In this document: one piece after another, positions 63,698-64,000 of the stretch
Numbering within the stretch: position 1 is the first letter of the stretch
How the letters are laid out: the number at the start of each line of letters is the position of its first letter
DNA from: Promethearchaeota archaeon
GTDB taxonomy: Archaea > Asgardarchaeota > Lokiarchaeia > Sigyniarchaeales > SOKP01
Length of the DNA stretch: 64,000 bases
Assembly: GCA_019058365.1 (NCBI GenBank)
Contig: JAHPZE010000009.1
Location: 1-64,000, forward strand
Direction: 5' to 3'
Notes under the pieces: generated by a model
What the model saw: the letters and a program-made list of their open reading frames with translations, nothing else
What the model was told of the DNA's origin: nothing
Database searches by the model: none
Position numbers and translations under genes: made by a program

Positions 63698-64000
63698 ATG
63701 GCTGAAGAATCAAAATTTGAGCATTTAAAAATTGAATGGCCCACAGCAGTAGATGAGGAAGGAAATGTTATAAGAGAAGGTACAATTGATGGAAATTATG
63801 CTGTAATTTCAATAAACCGTCCAGATAGATTGAATGCCCTAACTGACAAAGTAGTTGCTGAAATTTCTCAAGCACTAAGATTGATGGAATGGGACGGTTC
63901 AATACGAGCAGTTGTATTACGAGGTACAAAAGAGATTACAAAAAAACCATCCTTTTCTGTTGGAGCGGATTTAACTGCGTTATTTGATCCAAGATTAAAA
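63698..64000 (+). CDS. Enoyl-CoA hydratase/isomerase-family protein, cut by the window edge
   Basis: The frame from ATG 63698 (Shine-Dalgarno AGGTGG about 8 nt upstream) is open to the window end, 101 codons. It gives YAVISINRPDRLNALTDKV and later FSVGADLTALFD, which are the crotonase N-terminal strand and oxyanion-hole segment. The rest of the protein is outside. It follows the 3-hydroxyacyl-CoA dehydrogenase gene. Confidence 0.85.
   Translation, partial: MAEESKFEHLKIEWPTAVDEEGNVIREGTIDGNYAVISINRPDRLNALTDKVVAEISQALRLMEWDGSIRAVVLRGTKEITKKPSFSVGADLTALFDPRLK

Noticed and set aside
1..64000. tRNA, rRNA, integrase, transposase or attachment sites
   Set aside because: I looked for G/C-rich clover-leaf-like islands, T-loop GGTTC patterns and transposase motifs and saw none; a covariance-model scan would be needed to be certain.

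Overview
The window is very AT-rich and gene-dense. It looks like a chromosomal segment of an Asgard archaeon, most likely of the Lokiarchaeia/Promethearchaeia type. Evidence: several Ras/Rab/Arf-like small GTPases, longin-like domains attached to a GTPase and to two membrane transporters, a degenerate GTPase-like protein, a V4R/TRAPP-like protein, an archaeal MCT-1-like PUA protein and an XPF-type nuclease. These sit beside bacterial-looking fatty-acid and CoA enzymes. Shine-Dalgarno elements such as GGAGGT and GGTGAT, TTG starts and archaeal TATA boxes are visible. I found no tRNA, rRNA, CRISPR array, insertion sequence or integrase.

Layout. 1-7 kb: tandem 7-TM proteins (one frameshifted in a 10-T run), a zinc ribbon, a pseudo-GTPase, an EamA transporter, another 7-TM protein, a protein with no usual start codon, a C45-like Ntn hydrolase and an acetyltransferase. 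7-12 kb: a CaCA-type exchanger, then a minus-strand operon of 2-hydroxyacyl-CoA-dehydratase-like component, BadF-type activase, a 64-residue protein and a degenerate PlsC-like protein, then hicBA. 12-18 kb: coiled-coil protein, UbiA-family enzyme, alpha/beta hydrolase, TIGR04076 protein, PepD, phosphoesterase, TrmO. 18.5-26 kb: a two-gene split of a giant activase system, and a COG3580-like gene behind a tandem PlsC acyltransferase. 26-31 kb: a large anchored surface protein, a HAD phosphatase and a small GTPase fused to a ribbon-helix-helix domain. 31-38 kb: glycyl radical enzyme, acyl-CoA synthetase, tryptophanase-like lyase, crotonase. 38-45 kb: PUA protein, LigT-like phosphoesterase, Rab-like GTPase, coiled-coil protein, longin-GTPase, phosphohexomutase. 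44.5-51.6 kb: acyl-CoA dehydrogenase, 3-hydroxyacyl-CoA dehydrogenase, beta-helix surface protein, TauE permease. 51.6-64 kb: XPF nuclease, DUF457 protein, subtilase, L-aspartate oxidase, two MFS-longin proteins flanked by two LMW tyrosine phosphatases, macro and V4R proteins, a second 3-hydroxyacyl-CoA dehydrogenase and a truncated enoyl-CoA hydratase.

How the genes fit together. Acyl-CoA ligase, dehydrogenase, crotonases and two 3-hydroxyacyl-CoA dehydrogenases give most of a beta-oxidation-type pathway. Two separate loci pair PlsC-type acyltransferases with components of ATP-driven, double-cubane-type reductase/dehydratase systems. This suggests a link between those reductases and acyl-lipid chemistry in an archaeon. 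Tryptophanase, glycyl radical enzyme, dipeptidase and aspartate oxidase fit an anaerobic amino-acid-degrading lifestyle.

The strongest candidates for something undescribed are the small GTPase-RHH fusion, whose promoter carries two copies of a tandem ATGTAC repeat around the TATA box, and the tandem MFS transporters carrying a C-terminal longin-like domain.
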